The notes under the pieces: generated by a model
Told to the model about the DNA's origin: nothing
The model's input: only the letters and a program-made list of their open reading frames with translations
Database searches by the model: none
Shown here: in pieces, positions 45,199 through 54,294 of the stretch
How positions within the stretch are numbered: the stretch's first letter is position 1
Layout of the letters: every line of letters starts with the position of its first letter
Translations under genes and position numbers: made by a program
Source: an uncultured Lachnospiraceae bacterium
Lineage (GTDB): Bacteria > Bacillota > Clostridia > Lachnospirales > Lachnospiraceae
Length of the DNA: 64,000 nt
Assembly (NCBI GenBank): GCA_934437985.1
Contig: CAKSBI010000008.1
Span: 1-64,000, forward strand
Reading direction: 5' to 3'

Positions 45199-45873
45199 AT
45201 GGGAGCTATTACTAATGACTGGCTTGGCGTTATAGGTGGTGAATTTTCAAAGCCATATTATGCGTCATTATACAAGTTTGTAAAAGAGGAGTATAGCAGA
45301 TATGTTATATATCCTCCTTCAAATGATATATTTAATGCATATCATTATACACCATATTCCAATGTAAAAGTGGTGATTATCGGACAGGATCCTTATCATG
45401 GGCCTGATCAGGCACATGGATTATGCTTTTCTGTAAAAAAAGAGGTTGACATTCCACCATCACTTGTTAATATATATAAGGAACTTGAAAGTGATCTTGG
45501 ATGCTATATTCCAAATAATGGATATCTTGAAAAATGGGCTAAGCAGGGGGTTCTTATGCTTAACTCAGTTCTTACTGTAAGGGCGGGCAATGCGTTTTCG
45601 CACAGTGGTCACGGATGGGAACAGTTTACGGATGCTACAATAAAGGCGGTTAATAAGATTGACAGACCTGTAGTATATATTTTGTGGGGTGCACCTGCAA
45701 GAAAAAAGAAGGAGATGCTTAACAATCCAAGGCATCTTGTGATAGAATCACCACATCCAAGTCCGTTGTCGGCTTACAGAGGATTCTTTGGTTCAAGACC
45801 ATTCAGCAGGACTAACGAGTTCCTGGAGGCAAACGGAGTAGAGCCTGTTGACTGGCAGATAGAGAATGTATAA
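45199..45873 (+). CDS. ung: Uracil-DNA glycosylase
   Basis: The 224-residue family 1 enzyme has the water-activating motif GQDPYHGPDQAHGL, the uracil-binding LNSVLTVRAGNAFSH and the leucine-loop HPSPLSAYRGFFGS. It removes uracil from DNA in base excision repair. It is co-oriented with hisF, 12 bases after it, with GGAGA near its start. Confidence 0.96.
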   Translation: MGAITNDWLGVIGGEFSKPYYASLYKFVKEEYSRYVIYPPSNDIFNAYHYTPYSNVKVVIIGQDPYHGPDQAHGLCFSVKKEVDIPPSLVNIYKELESDLGCYIPNNGYLEKWAKQGVLMLNSVLTVRAGNAFSHSGHGWEQFTDATIKAVNKIDRPVVYILWGAPARKKKEMLNNPRHLVIESPHPSPLSAYRGFFGSRPFSRTNEFLEANGVEPVDWQIENV

Positions 45874-45940
45874 TGTTTAAATGGTCATAAGGTAATATGG
45901 ACATGGAAGTGTGCCGGAGACCACAAGGTATGTGAATAAT

Positions 45941-45968
45941 TTGTAACTGGTAATAATGCATATATAAT
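45941..45968 (+). promoter_or_regulatory. Promoter of the DEAD-box helicase gene
   Basis: TTGTAA (45941-45946) and TATAAT (45963-45968) have a 16-base spacer. RNA would begin near 45975, within the left arm of the hairpin at 45971-46001. Confidence 0.55.
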
Positions 45969-45970
45969 AC

Positions 45971-46003
45971 ACACCCACTGTATGTTATGTACAGTGGGTG
46001 TTT
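45971..46003 (+). terminator. Terminator after ung, overlapping the helicase 5' leader
   Basis: ACACCCACTGTA (45971-45982) pairs with TACAGTGGGTGT (45990-46001), followed by TT. It ends the hisH-hisF-ung unit and would also overlap the 5' end of the helicase RNA. Confidence 0.7.
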
Positions 46004-46026
46004 GATGGAATGGAGAATGAATAATA

Positions 46027-47745
46027 ATGAATGAAAGTATGCCATACGAACAATCCGGATTAGATGCACGAATTTTAAGGGCTGTTGCAGAGCTTGGATT
46101 TGAGAGCATGACACCTATACAGCAGCAGGCTATACCTGTATTTTTAGAGGGCAGGGATCTTATCGGACAGGCACAGACCGGAACAGGTAAGACAGCCGCC
46201 TTCGGTATCCCGATATTACAGATGGTTGATCCAGAGATTAAAGCACTTCAGGCACTTGTGCTCTGTCCTACAAGGGAGCTTGCCATACAGGCGGCTGAAG
46301 AGATAAGGAAGTTTGGTAAATACATGGAAGGTGTAAAAGTTCTTCCAATATATGGTGGACAGGATATTTCAAAGCAGATAAGGTCACTTAAGGGAAATGT
46401 CCAGATTGTAGTTGGAACACCTGGACGTGTTATGGACCATATGAGGCGCCATACGCTCAAGCTTCAGAATCTTAAGATGATAGTTCTTGATGAGGCAGAT
46501 GAAATGCTTAACATGGGATTCAGGGAGGATATTGAGACTATTCTTAAGGACATACCGGGAGAACACCAGACCGGTCTGTTCTCAGCGACAATGCCAAAAC
46601 CAATCCTTGATATTACCAGAACCTACCAGAAGCAGGATGCCGTCATGGTTAAGATTGCGGCAAAGGAGCTTACAATACCGCTTGTCAGACAGTACTATTA
46701 TGAGGTTAAACTCAAAAATAAAGAAGAAGTAACTGCCAGAATACTTGATTATTATAATCCGAAAAGGACTCTTATATTCTGCAATACAAAACGAAAGGTT
46801 GACGAGCTTGCGGAAGTACTTAAGGGCCGAGGATATTTTGCGGAAGGATTTCATGGTGATATGAGCCAGGCGCAGAGAGATAAGATTATGAATGGATTCA
46901 GGAAAGGATTCGTAGATATTCTTATTGCTACAGATGTTGCTGCCCGGGGAATTGATGTGGATGATGTTGAGGCAGTATTTAACTATGATATCCCACAGGA
47001 TATTGAATACTATGTCCACAGAATCGGAAGGACAGGAAGAGCCGGAAGGACAGGCCGGGCATTTACACTTGTTGTTGGGCGTGACATATACAAGATCCGG
47101 GACATTGAGCGGGTATGCAAGACTAAGATTAAGCCACGCATGGTGCCTTCTGCCAGGGATATTAACAGTGCAAAAGCAGATAAGATTGTAAATGAGGCAA
47201 TAAAACACATCAAAGAAGACGACCTGTATACAATGCTTAAGCTTGTTGAGTCAAAGCTTGATGATGAGGACTTTACGGCAATAGAGCTTGCGGCCGCACT
47301 GCTTAAGATGCAGATGGGTAATGTCGTGGAGGAAATGGAGCTTGACTATAGCTGGTTTGACAGTGATGAGTATAAAGAACGTAAGAAAAAGCGTTCAAGA
47401 TTTGGACGCGGCGATGATGGTGACGGAGACATGCGTGGCAGAAGAAGAAACCGCCGTGATGGCGGAGACGAGCGCAGGAAAGAACGCCGTGACGGAGAAA
47501 AGAATGACCGCAGGAGAGACCGCCGTGATGGTGGAAAAGATGAACGAAGAAGAGACCGACGTGACAGAGGGGATGAACGAAGAAGAGACCGACGTGACGG
47601 AGGAGATGAACGTAAGAGAGACCGACGTGACGGCGGAAGAGACGAGCGTAAGAGGGAGCGGCGTGAGGGAGGCCGTGATGAACGCCGCAGAAACAGGCGG
47701 GGTAACGTTAAGCGTGATGCATATGGTAATAAAATTGAGGATTAA
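46027..47745 (+). CDS. DEAD-box RNA helicase with long charged repeat tail
   Basis: The 572-residue protein is of the DeaD/CshA type. It has the Q motif (MTPIQQQAIP), motif I (AQTGTGKT), motif II (DEAD), SAT, and motif VI (HRIGRTGRAG). After the two RecA domains (to about 360) and a CshA/DeaD-like dimer region, the last 110 residues are a run of Arg/Asp/Gly/Glu repeats (RRDRRDGGDE units) that should bind RNA non-specifically. Such helicases aid ribosome assembly and RNA decay, mostly in the cold. The ATG follows GGAG in a leader that begins with a hairpin. Confidence 0.93.
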   Translation: MNESMPYEQSGLDARILRAVAELGFESMTPIQQQAIPVFLEGRDLIGQAQTGTGKTAAFGIPILQMVDPEIKALQALVLCPTRELAIQAAEEIRKFGKYMEGVKVLPIYGGQDISKQIRSLKGNVQIVVGTPGRVMDHMRRHTLKLQNLKMIVLDEADEMLNMGFREDIETILKDIPGEHQTGLFSATMPKPILDITRTYQKQDAVMVKIAAKELTIPLVRQYYYEVKLKNKEEVTARILDYYNPKRTLIFCNTKRKVDELAEVLKGRGYFAEGFHGDMSQAQRDKIMNGFRKGFVDILIATDVAARGIDVDDVEAVFNYDIPQDIEYYVHRIGRTGRAGRTGRAFTLVVGRDIYKIRDIERVCKTKIKPRMVPSARDINSAKADKIVNEAIKHIKEDDLYTMLKLVESKLDDEDFTAIELAAALLKMQMGNVVEEMELDYSWFDSDEYKERKKKRSRFGRGDDGDGDMRGRRRNRRDGGDERRKERRDGEKNDRRRDRRDGGKDERRRDRRDRGDERRRDRRDGGDERKRDRRDGGRDERKRERREGGRDERRRNRRGNVKRDAYGNKIED

Positions 47746-47805
47746 TGAACAGTATCGCATAATCCGACATACAATATAGTAAAAAATGTAAAGGCAGTTG
47801 CTATA

Positions 47806-48354
47806 ATGTATCAGAAAAGATGTAATGGAATTTTACATGAAGTAAAAAAAGGTGATACTCTTTATACGATAAGCAGAGAGCACAACGTACCGCTTGAGAG
47901 CGTTATGTTAGCCAATCCGGATGTTGACATATACAATCTTCAGATAGGTTCAAAAATATGCGTACCGGTGAAATGTATGATGAACCCCATGATGAAGCCT
48001 GTTTATCCTGACATGCCTGTGAACAGACAGATGCCTGACAGCCAGACAGGCATGCAGATGGATATTGGTACAGGGGTAAGCAGGGATATGGACACTGGGA
48101 TGAGGGCAGATATGATGAATACAGATACGGACGCAGACAGGGATTTAGAATCTGTTAATGCGCCGGGTGATGACAGTACATTTGCATATGTTGTCAGGGA
48201 TGGGGATTCCATGGAGCATATCATGCAGAAATTTGGTGTATCGTTAGAAGATATCTGTAAGTATAATTCGGATGATAATATATTGTTTAAACCGGGAATC
48301 GCAATAATAATTCCGATCCGGGAATATGGCACTGATATGGATGAAGAAATGTAA
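47806..48354 (+). CDS. Protein with two LysM domains and a Met-rich linker
   Basis: The 182-residue protein has LysM domains at about 10-55 (HEVKKGDTLYTISREHNVPL) and 125-175 (VVRDGDSMEHIMQKFGVSLE). They are joined by a Met/Asp/Gly-rich linker. No signal peptide or membrane helix is seen. The layout recalls spore-coat assembly proteins such as SafA, which reach the spore surface from the mother-cell cytoplasm; this role is inferred. Confidence 0.8.
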   Translation: MYQKRCNGILHEVKKGDTLYTISREHNVPLESVMLANPDVDIYNLQIGSKICVPVKCMMNPMMKPVYPDMPVNRQMPDSQTGMQMDIGTGVSRDMDTGMRADMMNTDTDADRDLESVNAPGDDSTFAYVVRDGDSMEHIMQKFGVSLEDICKYNSDDNILFKPGIAIIIPIREYGTDMDEEM

Positions 48355-48403
48355 TATGACGGAATTGCCGGCATAGAACAACAGAACATGACATAAGAAC
48401 GTT

Positions 48404-48441
48404 AAGCCTGGTATGGGATTGGTCTCATGCCGGGTTTTTGT
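48404..48441 (+). terminator. Terminator after the LysM gene
   Basis: AAGCCTGGTATG (48404-48415) pairs through G-U wobbles with CATGCCGGGTTT (48426-48437), followed by TT. Confidence 0.7.
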
Positions 48442-48494
48442 ACTTATGGTATAAAATCCTTTGTAACGCATAGTAACAGGGGCAAAATAATAGG

Positions 48495-48524
48495 TTGACA
48501 CATACCCACCGTGGGAAGTATACT
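48495..48524 (+). promoter_or_regulatory. Promoter with palindrome before the purF-like gene
   Basis: TTGACA (48495-48500) and TATACT (48519-48524) are 18 bases apart. The spacer contains the palindrome CCCAC-c-GTGGG (48505-48515), placed where a repressor would block RNA polymerase. It is not the known PurR box. Confidence 0.6.
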
Positions 48525-48558
48525 CTTTAGAGAAATTAATAAAAAGGAGACTGGGAAT

Positions 48559-49974
48559 ATGGGTGGTTTTTTTGGAGTGACATCCAGAGATAGCTGTGTA
48601 TTTGATCTGTTTTTCGGTATTGATTATCATTCACATCTTGGTACGAGACGTGGTGGCATGGTAGTGTATGACAGAAATAAAGGATTTGACAGGGCTATCC
48701 ATAACATTGAGAACTCGCCATTCCGAACCAAGTTCGAGAGTGATGTTAACAGTATGGAAGGTAACATTGGAATTGGATGTATATCCGATTATGAGCCACA
48801 GCCATTACTCATAAGATCGCATCTGGGTAATTATGCCATAACAACTGTTGGTAAGATTAACAATTCAGATGAACTTATCCGGGAAGTATTTGATGGTGGA
48901 CATACTCATTTTATGGAGATGAGTGGTGGGGAGATTAATCAGACGGAGCTTACTGCAGCGATCATTAATCAGAGGGATTCCATTGCTGAGGGACTTAAGT
49001 ATGTGGGTGAGAGAATTGACGGTTCCATGTCAGTTCTGCTCATGACAAAGGATGGAATATACGCAATGCGTGACCGCCTTGGCAGAACCCCTGTTATCAT
49101 AGGAAGAAAAGATGGGGCAACATGCGCATCATTTGAAGACTTTGCATTCATGCATCTTGGCTATCAGACTGCAAAGGAGCTTGGACCGGGGGAGGTTGCA
49201 TTTCTTACGCCGGATGGATGCACTACACTTGTAGAACCAGGCAATGAGATGAGTATATGTACATTCCTATGGGTGTATTATGGTTATCCGACTTCAACAT
49301 ATGAAGGTGTTAATGTCGAAGAGATGCGTTACAGATGTGGAGAATATATGGCAGAACGGGATAATGTAAGTCCGGATCTTGTTGCAGGTGTACCTGACTC
49401 AGGCATCGCACATGCGATAGGATATGCCAATAAGGCAGGAATCCCATTTTCAAGACCATTTATTAAGTATACACCGACATGGCCGAGGTCATTTATGCCA
49501 CAGAACCAGGAGAAGCGTGACCTTATTGCCAAGATGAAGCTTATCCCTGTTGAGAATCTTATTAAGGATAAAAGCATGCTTCTTATTGATGATTCTATTG
49601 TAAGGGGTACCCAGCTTCGGGAGACTACTGAATTCCTGTTTGACAGTGGTGCGAAGGAGGTTCATATACGTCCGGCATGTCCGCCGCTTATATATGGCTG
49701 CAAGTATCTTAACTTCTCAAGGTCAAAGTCAGACCTTGACCTGATTACACGCCGTGTAATTGAGGAGAGGGAAGGAGAGGTTACAGAAGAGATACTTCAG
49801 GATTATGCAGATACAGAGAGCAGCAACTATTCTGAAATGGTAGACTGCATATGTAAAAAAATGAAGTTTACATCACTGGCGTTTAACCGTCTTGATGATA
49901 TGATGAAGGCTGTGGGAATAGAGCCTTGTAAGTTATGTACATATTGTTGGAATGGAAAGGAAGGTAATAAGTAA
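48559..49974 (+). CDS. PurF-like amidophosphoribosyltransferase lacking the glutaminase cysteine
   Basis: The 471-residue protein has the PurF layout. An N-terminal Ntn-hydrolase-like half begins MGGFFGVTSRDSC where PurF has a catalytic Cys directly after Met. The C-terminal half has an intact PRPP loop LLIDDSIVRGT (about 341-351). The four Fe-S cysteines of Bacillus-type PurF seem kept (SICTFLW, RPACPPLIYG, CKLCTYC). The usual HRGQES glutamine-site segment reads TRRGGMV. The protein may thus use ammonia or have another role. AAGGAG sets ATG 48559; the GTG at 48511 lies inside the promoter. carB begins two bases after its stop. Confidence 0.85.
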   Translation: MGGFFGVTSRDSCVFDLFFGIDYHSHLGTRRGGMVVYDRNKGFDRAIHNIENSPFRTKFESDVNSMEGNIGIGCISDYEPQPLLIRSHLGNYAITTVGKINNSDELIREVFDGGHTHFMEMSGGEINQTELTAAIINQRDSIAEGLKYVGERIDGSMSVLLMTKDGIYAMRDRLGRTPVIIGRKDGATCASFEDFAFMHLGYQTAKELGPGEVAFLTPDGCTTLVEPGNEMSICTFLWVYYGYPTSTYEGVNVEEMRYRCGEYMAERDNVSPDLVAGVPDSGIAHAIGYANKAGIPFSRPFIKYTPTWPRSFMPQNQEKRDLIAKMKLIPVENLIKDKSMLLIDDSIVRGTQLRETTEFLFDSGAKEVHIRPACPPLIYGCKYLNFSRSKSDLDLITRRVIEEREGEVTEEILQDYADTESSNYSEMVDCICKKMKFTSLAFNRLDDMMKAVGIEPCKLCTYCWNGKEGNK

Positions 49975-49975
49975 G

Positions 49976-52900
49976 ATGGCAAAAAGAGAAGATATTCATA
50001 AAGTACTGATAATAGGTTCAGGACCTATTATTATCGGACAGGCATGTGAGTTTGATTATTCCGGAACACAGGCTTGTAAAGCACTTAGGAATCTGGGATA
50101 TGAGATTGTTCTTGTTAATTCCAATCCTGCAACAATTATGACGGATCCGGGAACAGCAGATGTAACATATATAGAACCACTTAATGTTGAGAGATTAGAG
50201 CAGATCATTGAAAAGGAGCGTCCGGACGCACTGCTTCCAAATCTTGGAGGACAGTCAGGGCTTAATCTGTGTGCGGAGCTTGCTAATGCAGGTATACTTG
50301 ACAAGTATAATGTCAAGGTTATTGGTGTGCAGGTTGATGCCATTGAGCGTGGTGAAGACAGGATAGAGTTTAAGAAGACTATGGGCAGTCTTGGGATAGA
50401 GATGGCAAGAAGCGAGGTTGCTTATACAGTTGATGAAGCACTTGCGATTGCTGATAAGCTTGGATATCCGGTTGTAATACGTCCGGCATATACTATGGGT
50501 GGAGCCGGCGGCGGACTTGTATATAATGTTGAAGAGCTTAAGACTGTTGTTTCAAGAGGGCTTCAGGCAAGCCTTGTCGGACAGGTTCTTGTAGAAGAAT
50601 CAATACTTGGATGGGAAGAGTTAGAGCTTGAGGTTGTCCGTGATGCCAAGAACAATATGATTACGGTATGCTTTATTGAGAATATAGATCCGCTTGGTGT
50701 ACACACAGGAGATTCATTCTGTTCAGCACCAATGCTTACAATATCACAGGAGGTACAGGACAGACTTCAGGAGCAGGCATATAAGATAGTAGAAGCAATT
50801 GAAGTTATAGGTGGAACCAATGTACAGTTTGCACATGATCCTGTATCAGACAGGATAGTAGTTATTGAGATTAATCCGAGGACGTCGAGATCATCAGCAC
50901 TTGCAAGTAAAGCAACAGGATTCCCTATTGCACTTGTGTCGGCTATGCTTGCAAGCGGACTTACACTTGATGAGATCCCTTGTGGTAAGTATGGAACACT
51001 GGATAAGTATGTTCCGGATGGGGATTATATAGTAATCAAGTTTGCAAGATGGGCATTTGAGAAGTTCAAGGGGGCGCAGGATAAGCTTGGTACCCAGATG
51101 AAGGCTGTCGGTGAGGTTATGAGTATCGGTAAGACATATAAGGAAGCGTTCCAGAAAGCTATCCGTTCACTTGAGACAGGCCGTTATGGACTTGGATTTG
51201 CCAAAGACTTCCACGACAAGACCCTTGACCAGCTTATAGCAATGCTCAGGACACCATCAAGCGAACGTCAGTTCATAATGTATGAAGCACTTAGAAAGGG
51301 TGCTACAGTTGAACAGTTGTTTGAGCTCACTAAGATTAAGAAGTACTTCATTGAGCAGATGAAGGAGCTTGTTGAGGAAGAGGAAGCCCTTATAAGGAAT
51401 AAGGGTGGCGTACCATCTGATGAAGCACTTACTAAGGCAAAGAAGGATGGATTTTCCGACAAATACCTTAGCCAGATACTTGCAGTTCCTGAAGAGGATA
51501 TCAGAAATGCACGTACAAGGATCGGTGTAGTTGAGGGCTGGGAAGGTGTTCATGTATCAGCAACAAAAGATAGTGCATACTATTATTCAACGTACAACGC
51601 ACCTGATGCAACAACTGCAACAGATAATAAGAAGAAGATACTTATCCTTGGTGGAGGACCTAACAGAATTGGACAGGGTATTGAGTTTGACTACTGCTGT
51701 GTCCATGCCGCGCTTGCGCTCAAGGATCTTGGATTTGAGACAATTATAATTAACTGTAACCCGGAGACTGTATCAACAGATTATGATACATCTGATAAGC
51801 TTTATTTTGAGCCGCTTACACTTGAGGATGTACTTAGTATATACGAAAAGGAAAAACCGGTTGGGGTTATCGCACAGTTTGGTGGACAGACACCTCTTAA
51901 TCTTGCAGCTGAGCTTGAAAAGTACGGTGTCAGGATACTTGGTACAGCACCTTCGGTTATTGACATGGCAGAAGACAGGGATCTTTTCCGTGCAATGATG
52001 GACAAGCTTGAGATTCCAATGCCTGAGGCAGGAATGGCTGTAGACACGGAAGAGGCACTGGCAATTGCAGAGAAGATCGGATATCCTGTTATGGTACGTC
52101 CTTCATACGTGCTTGGCGGACGTGGAATGGAAGTTGTATCAGACCCTGACATGCTGCGTGATTATATGAAAGCAGCAGTTGGTGTAACACCTGACAGACC
52201 GATTCTTATCGACCGTTTCCTTAAGAATGCGCTTGAGTGTGAAGCTGATGCTATCAGTGACGGAACGCATGCATTTGTTCCGGCAGTTATGGAGCATATT
52301 GAGCTTGCGGGAATCCATTCAGGGGATTCAGCATGTATACTTCCTTCCATGCATATCTCTGAGAAGCACCTTGAGACAATTAAGGAGTATACACGTAAGA
52401 TTGCTGTTGAGATGAATGTATGCGGATTGATGAACATGCAGTATGCCATAGAGAACGATGTTGTATATGTACTTGAGGCTAATCCAAGGGCATCGCGTAC
52501 TGTGCCGCTTGTATCAAAGGTATGTGGAATCCAGATGGTAAGACTTGCAACGCAGATTATTGTGTCAGATATTACAGGTGAGGAATCTCCGGTACCATCA
52601 CTTAAGGAGAGGAAGTACTCACATTACGGAGTTAAGGAAGCTGTATTCCCATTCAACATGTTCCCTGAGGTTGATCCGCTGCTTGGGCCTGAGATGCGTT
52701 CAACAGGTGAGGTGCTTGGACTTGCAAGCGGATTCGGTGAGGCATTCTACAAGGCACAGGAAGCAACACAGACAAGACTTCCACTTGAGGGAACAGTATT
52801 GTTCTCAGTAAATGCAGCATCAAAGGAAGAACTTCCGGAGGTTGCAAGGATGTTTGATGAATGTGGATTTAAGATTGTTGCAACAGGAAGGACATATGAT

Positions 52901-53200
52901 GTGATCGTACAGGCCGGAATACCTGCTGTTAAGATTAATAAGATGCAGGAGGGAAGACCTAACATTGCGGATGCGATTATGAATGGCGAGATTCAGCTTG
53001 TTATCAATACACCTGCCGGTAAGGACAAGGTATTTGATGACAGCTATGTAAGGAAGACTGCTATTAAGAAGAAGATTCCATATATCACAACAATGGCTGC
53101 GGCTAAGGCAACAGCAGCAGGAATTAAGGCAGTTAAGATGGATGGAAGTCTTCCTGTACAGTCACTTCAGGAGCTTCATGCTTCGATCACAGATAAATAA
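49976..53200 (+). CDS. carB: Carbamoyl-phosphate synthase large subunit
   Basis: The 1074-residue protein has both ATP-grasp halves and is full length. Each half starts with a glycine-rich nucleotide fold (IIGSGPIIIGQACEFDYSGT and LGGGPNRIGQGIEFDYC), and the ATP-grasp metal sites read VIEINPRTSRSSALASKATG and VLEANPRASRTVPLVSKVCG. A C-terminal MGS-like allosteric domain closes the protein. It makes carbamoyl phosphate for pyrimidines and arginine, normally with ammonia from CarA. No carA is adjacent. ATG 49976 stands two bases after the purF-like stop, so the two are co-translated. Confidence 0.95.
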   Translation: MAKREDIHKVLIIGSGPIIIGQACEFDYSGTQACKALRNLGYEIVLVNSNPATIMTDPGTADVTYIEPLNVERLEQIIEKERPDALLPNLGGQSGLNLCAELANAGILDKYNVKVIGVQVDAIERGEDRIEFKKTMGSLGIEMARSEVAYTVDEALAIADKLGYPVVIRPAYTMGGAGGGLVYNVEELKTVVSRGLQASLVGQVLVEESILGWEELELEVVRDAKNNMITVCFIENIDPLGVHTGDSFCSAPMLTISQEVQDRLQEQAYKIVEAIEVIGGTNVQFAHDPVSDRIVVIEINPRTSRSSALASKATGFPIALVSAMLASGLTLDEIPCGKYGTLDKYVPDGDYIVIKFARWAFEKFKGAQDKLGTQMKAVGEVMSIGKTYKEAFQKAIRSLETGRYGLGFAKDFHDKTLDQLIAMLRTPSSERQFIMYEALRKGATVEQLFELTKIKKYFIEQMKELVEEEEALIRNKGGVPSDEALTKAKKDGFSDKYLSQILAVPEEDIRNARTRIGVVEGWEGVHVSATKDSAYYYSTYNAPDATTATDNKKKILILGGGPNRIGQGIEFDYCCVHAALALKDLGFETIIINCNPETVSTDYDTSDKLYFEPLTLEDVLSIYEKEKPVGVIAQFGGQTPLNLAAELEKYGVRILGTAPSVIDMAEDRDLFRAMMDKLEIPMPEAGMAVDTEEALAIAEKIGYPVMVRPSYVLGGRGMEVVSDPDMLRDYMKAAVGVTPDRPILIDRFLKNALECEADAISDGTHAFVPAVMEHIELAGIHSGDSACILPSMHISEKHLETIKEYTRKIAVEMNVCGLMNMQYAIENDVVYVLEANPRASRTVPLVSKVCGIQMVRLATQIIVSDITGEESPVPSLKERKYSHYGVKEAVFPFNMFPEVDPLLGPEMRSTGEVLGLASGFGEAFYKAQEATQTRLPLEGTVLFSVNAASKEELPEVARMFDECGFKIVATGRTYDVIVQAGIPAVKINKMQEGRPNIADAIMNGEIQLVINTPAGKDKVFDDSYVRKTAIKKKIPYITTMAAAKATAAGIKAVKMDGSLPVQSLQELHASITDK

Positions 53201-53236
53201 ACGTTGACTTGAATAACAATGGCCTGAATTAATAAT

Positions 53237-53275
53237 CCCAGAGGATTGCCACGCAACGTGTGGCAGTCCGCTGGG
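53237..53275 (+). promoter_or_regulatory. Long hairpin in the leader of the rhomboid-like gene
   Basis: CCCAG, GGA and TGCCAC on the left pair with GTGGCA, TCC and CTGGG on the right, separated by single mismatches, with a seven-base loop. No T run follows, so it is not a standard terminator. It may stabilise the carB message end or control the next gene. Confidence 0.45.
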
Positions 53276-53302
53276 CATTGTAATAGTGAGAGGTGTGTAT
53301 AT

Positions 53303-54196
53303 ATGAAGCAGAGCTGGCTTGATAAGCTTGAGAAAAAGATAGGATGGTTAAGGGTACCGGGACTTATGAGGTACATTATTGCAATACAGCTGGTTGGTGC
53401 ATTTATAGGTGTATTTGCCCCCGCTGTATATAATACTTTTCTTGCACTTAATTTTTCTGCTATTGCAAGAGGGCAGGTGTGGAGACTTGTAACATTTGTA
53501 TTTTATCCAAGTATTGATTCACTGAGCCCGGTTAATATACTGCTCCTTGCAATTGAGCTCTACCTGTATTATATGATTGGTAATACACTTGAAAATATCT
53601 GGGGGACATTCAGATTTACACTGTACTATGTATCAGGATATCTGCTTTCAATAGTTGCAGCATTTCTTGTATTCGTTGTTACGGGATTCCCGATATGGCC
53701 GGCAGGATTTGATTACGTGAACCAGTCGCTGTTTCTGGCGTTTGCGGTAATATTTCCTGATATGGAATTTTTGCTGTATTTTATACTGCCTGTCAAGGCA
53801 AAATGGTTTGCGCTGATATATGCGGGAATTATGGTGTATGATATTTTTGCATATGTTGCAACAGGTAATATCGTGGGATATGTGTATGCGGCGGCAATAG
53901 TTATATCAATGCTTAATTTCCTTGTGTTCTTCTTAAGTACACGCAATCTGGCAAGGTACTCACCAAAGCAGACGAGGAGAAGAAGGCAGTTCAGGCAGGC
54001 AGCGGGAACATCAGACCGGAAGAGTGTTAATTTTGACAATCACGTTGCAAGACACAGATGTGCAATATGCGGAAGGACAGAGAAGGATAATGCTGATCTG
54101 GAATTCAGGTTCTGCTCTAAGTGTGAGGGTAACTATGAATATTGCAGTGACCATATTTTTGCCCATGTGCATGTAAAAAAGAACCAGCAGCATTAA
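53303..54196 (+). CDS. Rhomboid-like membrane protein with C-terminal zinc finger
   Basis: The 297-residue protein has about six membrane helices (residues 20-215) in a rhomboid or derlin-like arrangement (WRLVTFVFYP, then LYLYYMIGNTLENIWGTFRF). I find no GxSG serine motif or matching catalytic His, so it is probably not a protease. A cytosolic tail carries a zinc-finger-like cluster, CAICGR...FCSKCEGNYEYCSDH, with further His residues. Derlin-like non-catalytic members bind membrane clients. GAGAGGTG sets ATG 53303; the earlier ATG at 53246 lies in the hairpin. Confidence 0.78.
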   Translation: MKQSWLDKLEKKIGWLRVPGLMRYIIAIQLVGAFIGVFAPAVYNTFLALNFSAIARGQVWRLVTFVFYPSIDSLSPVNILLLAIELYLYYMIGNTLENIWGTFRFTLYYVSGYLLSIVAAFLVFVVTGFPIWPAGFDYVNQSLFLAFAVIFPDMEFLLYFILPVKAKWFALIYAGIMVYDIFAYVATGNIVGYVYAAAIVISMLNFLVFFLSTRNLARYSPKQTRRRRQFRQAAGTSDRKSVNFDNHVARHRCAICGRTEKDNADLEFRFCSKCEGNYEYCSDHIFAHVHVKKNQQH

Positions 54197-54294
54197 TAAA
54201 TATGCAGCTATATATGCTGATACAGACCGGCATATAAGACTATGGATGTGTAGTAAAAAACGTATAATAGAAAAATGAGAGGAGTTTCGGTAAT

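Noticed and set aside
46582-47208. 208-codon minus-strand frame within the helicase gene
   Set aside because: It lies wholly inside a strongly conserved DEAD-box coding region and has no recognisable product.
47288-47779. Alternative plus-strand frame in the helicase tail
   Set aside because: The repeat structure of the Arg/Asp/Gly tail leaves other frames open; no start signal or homologous pattern is present.
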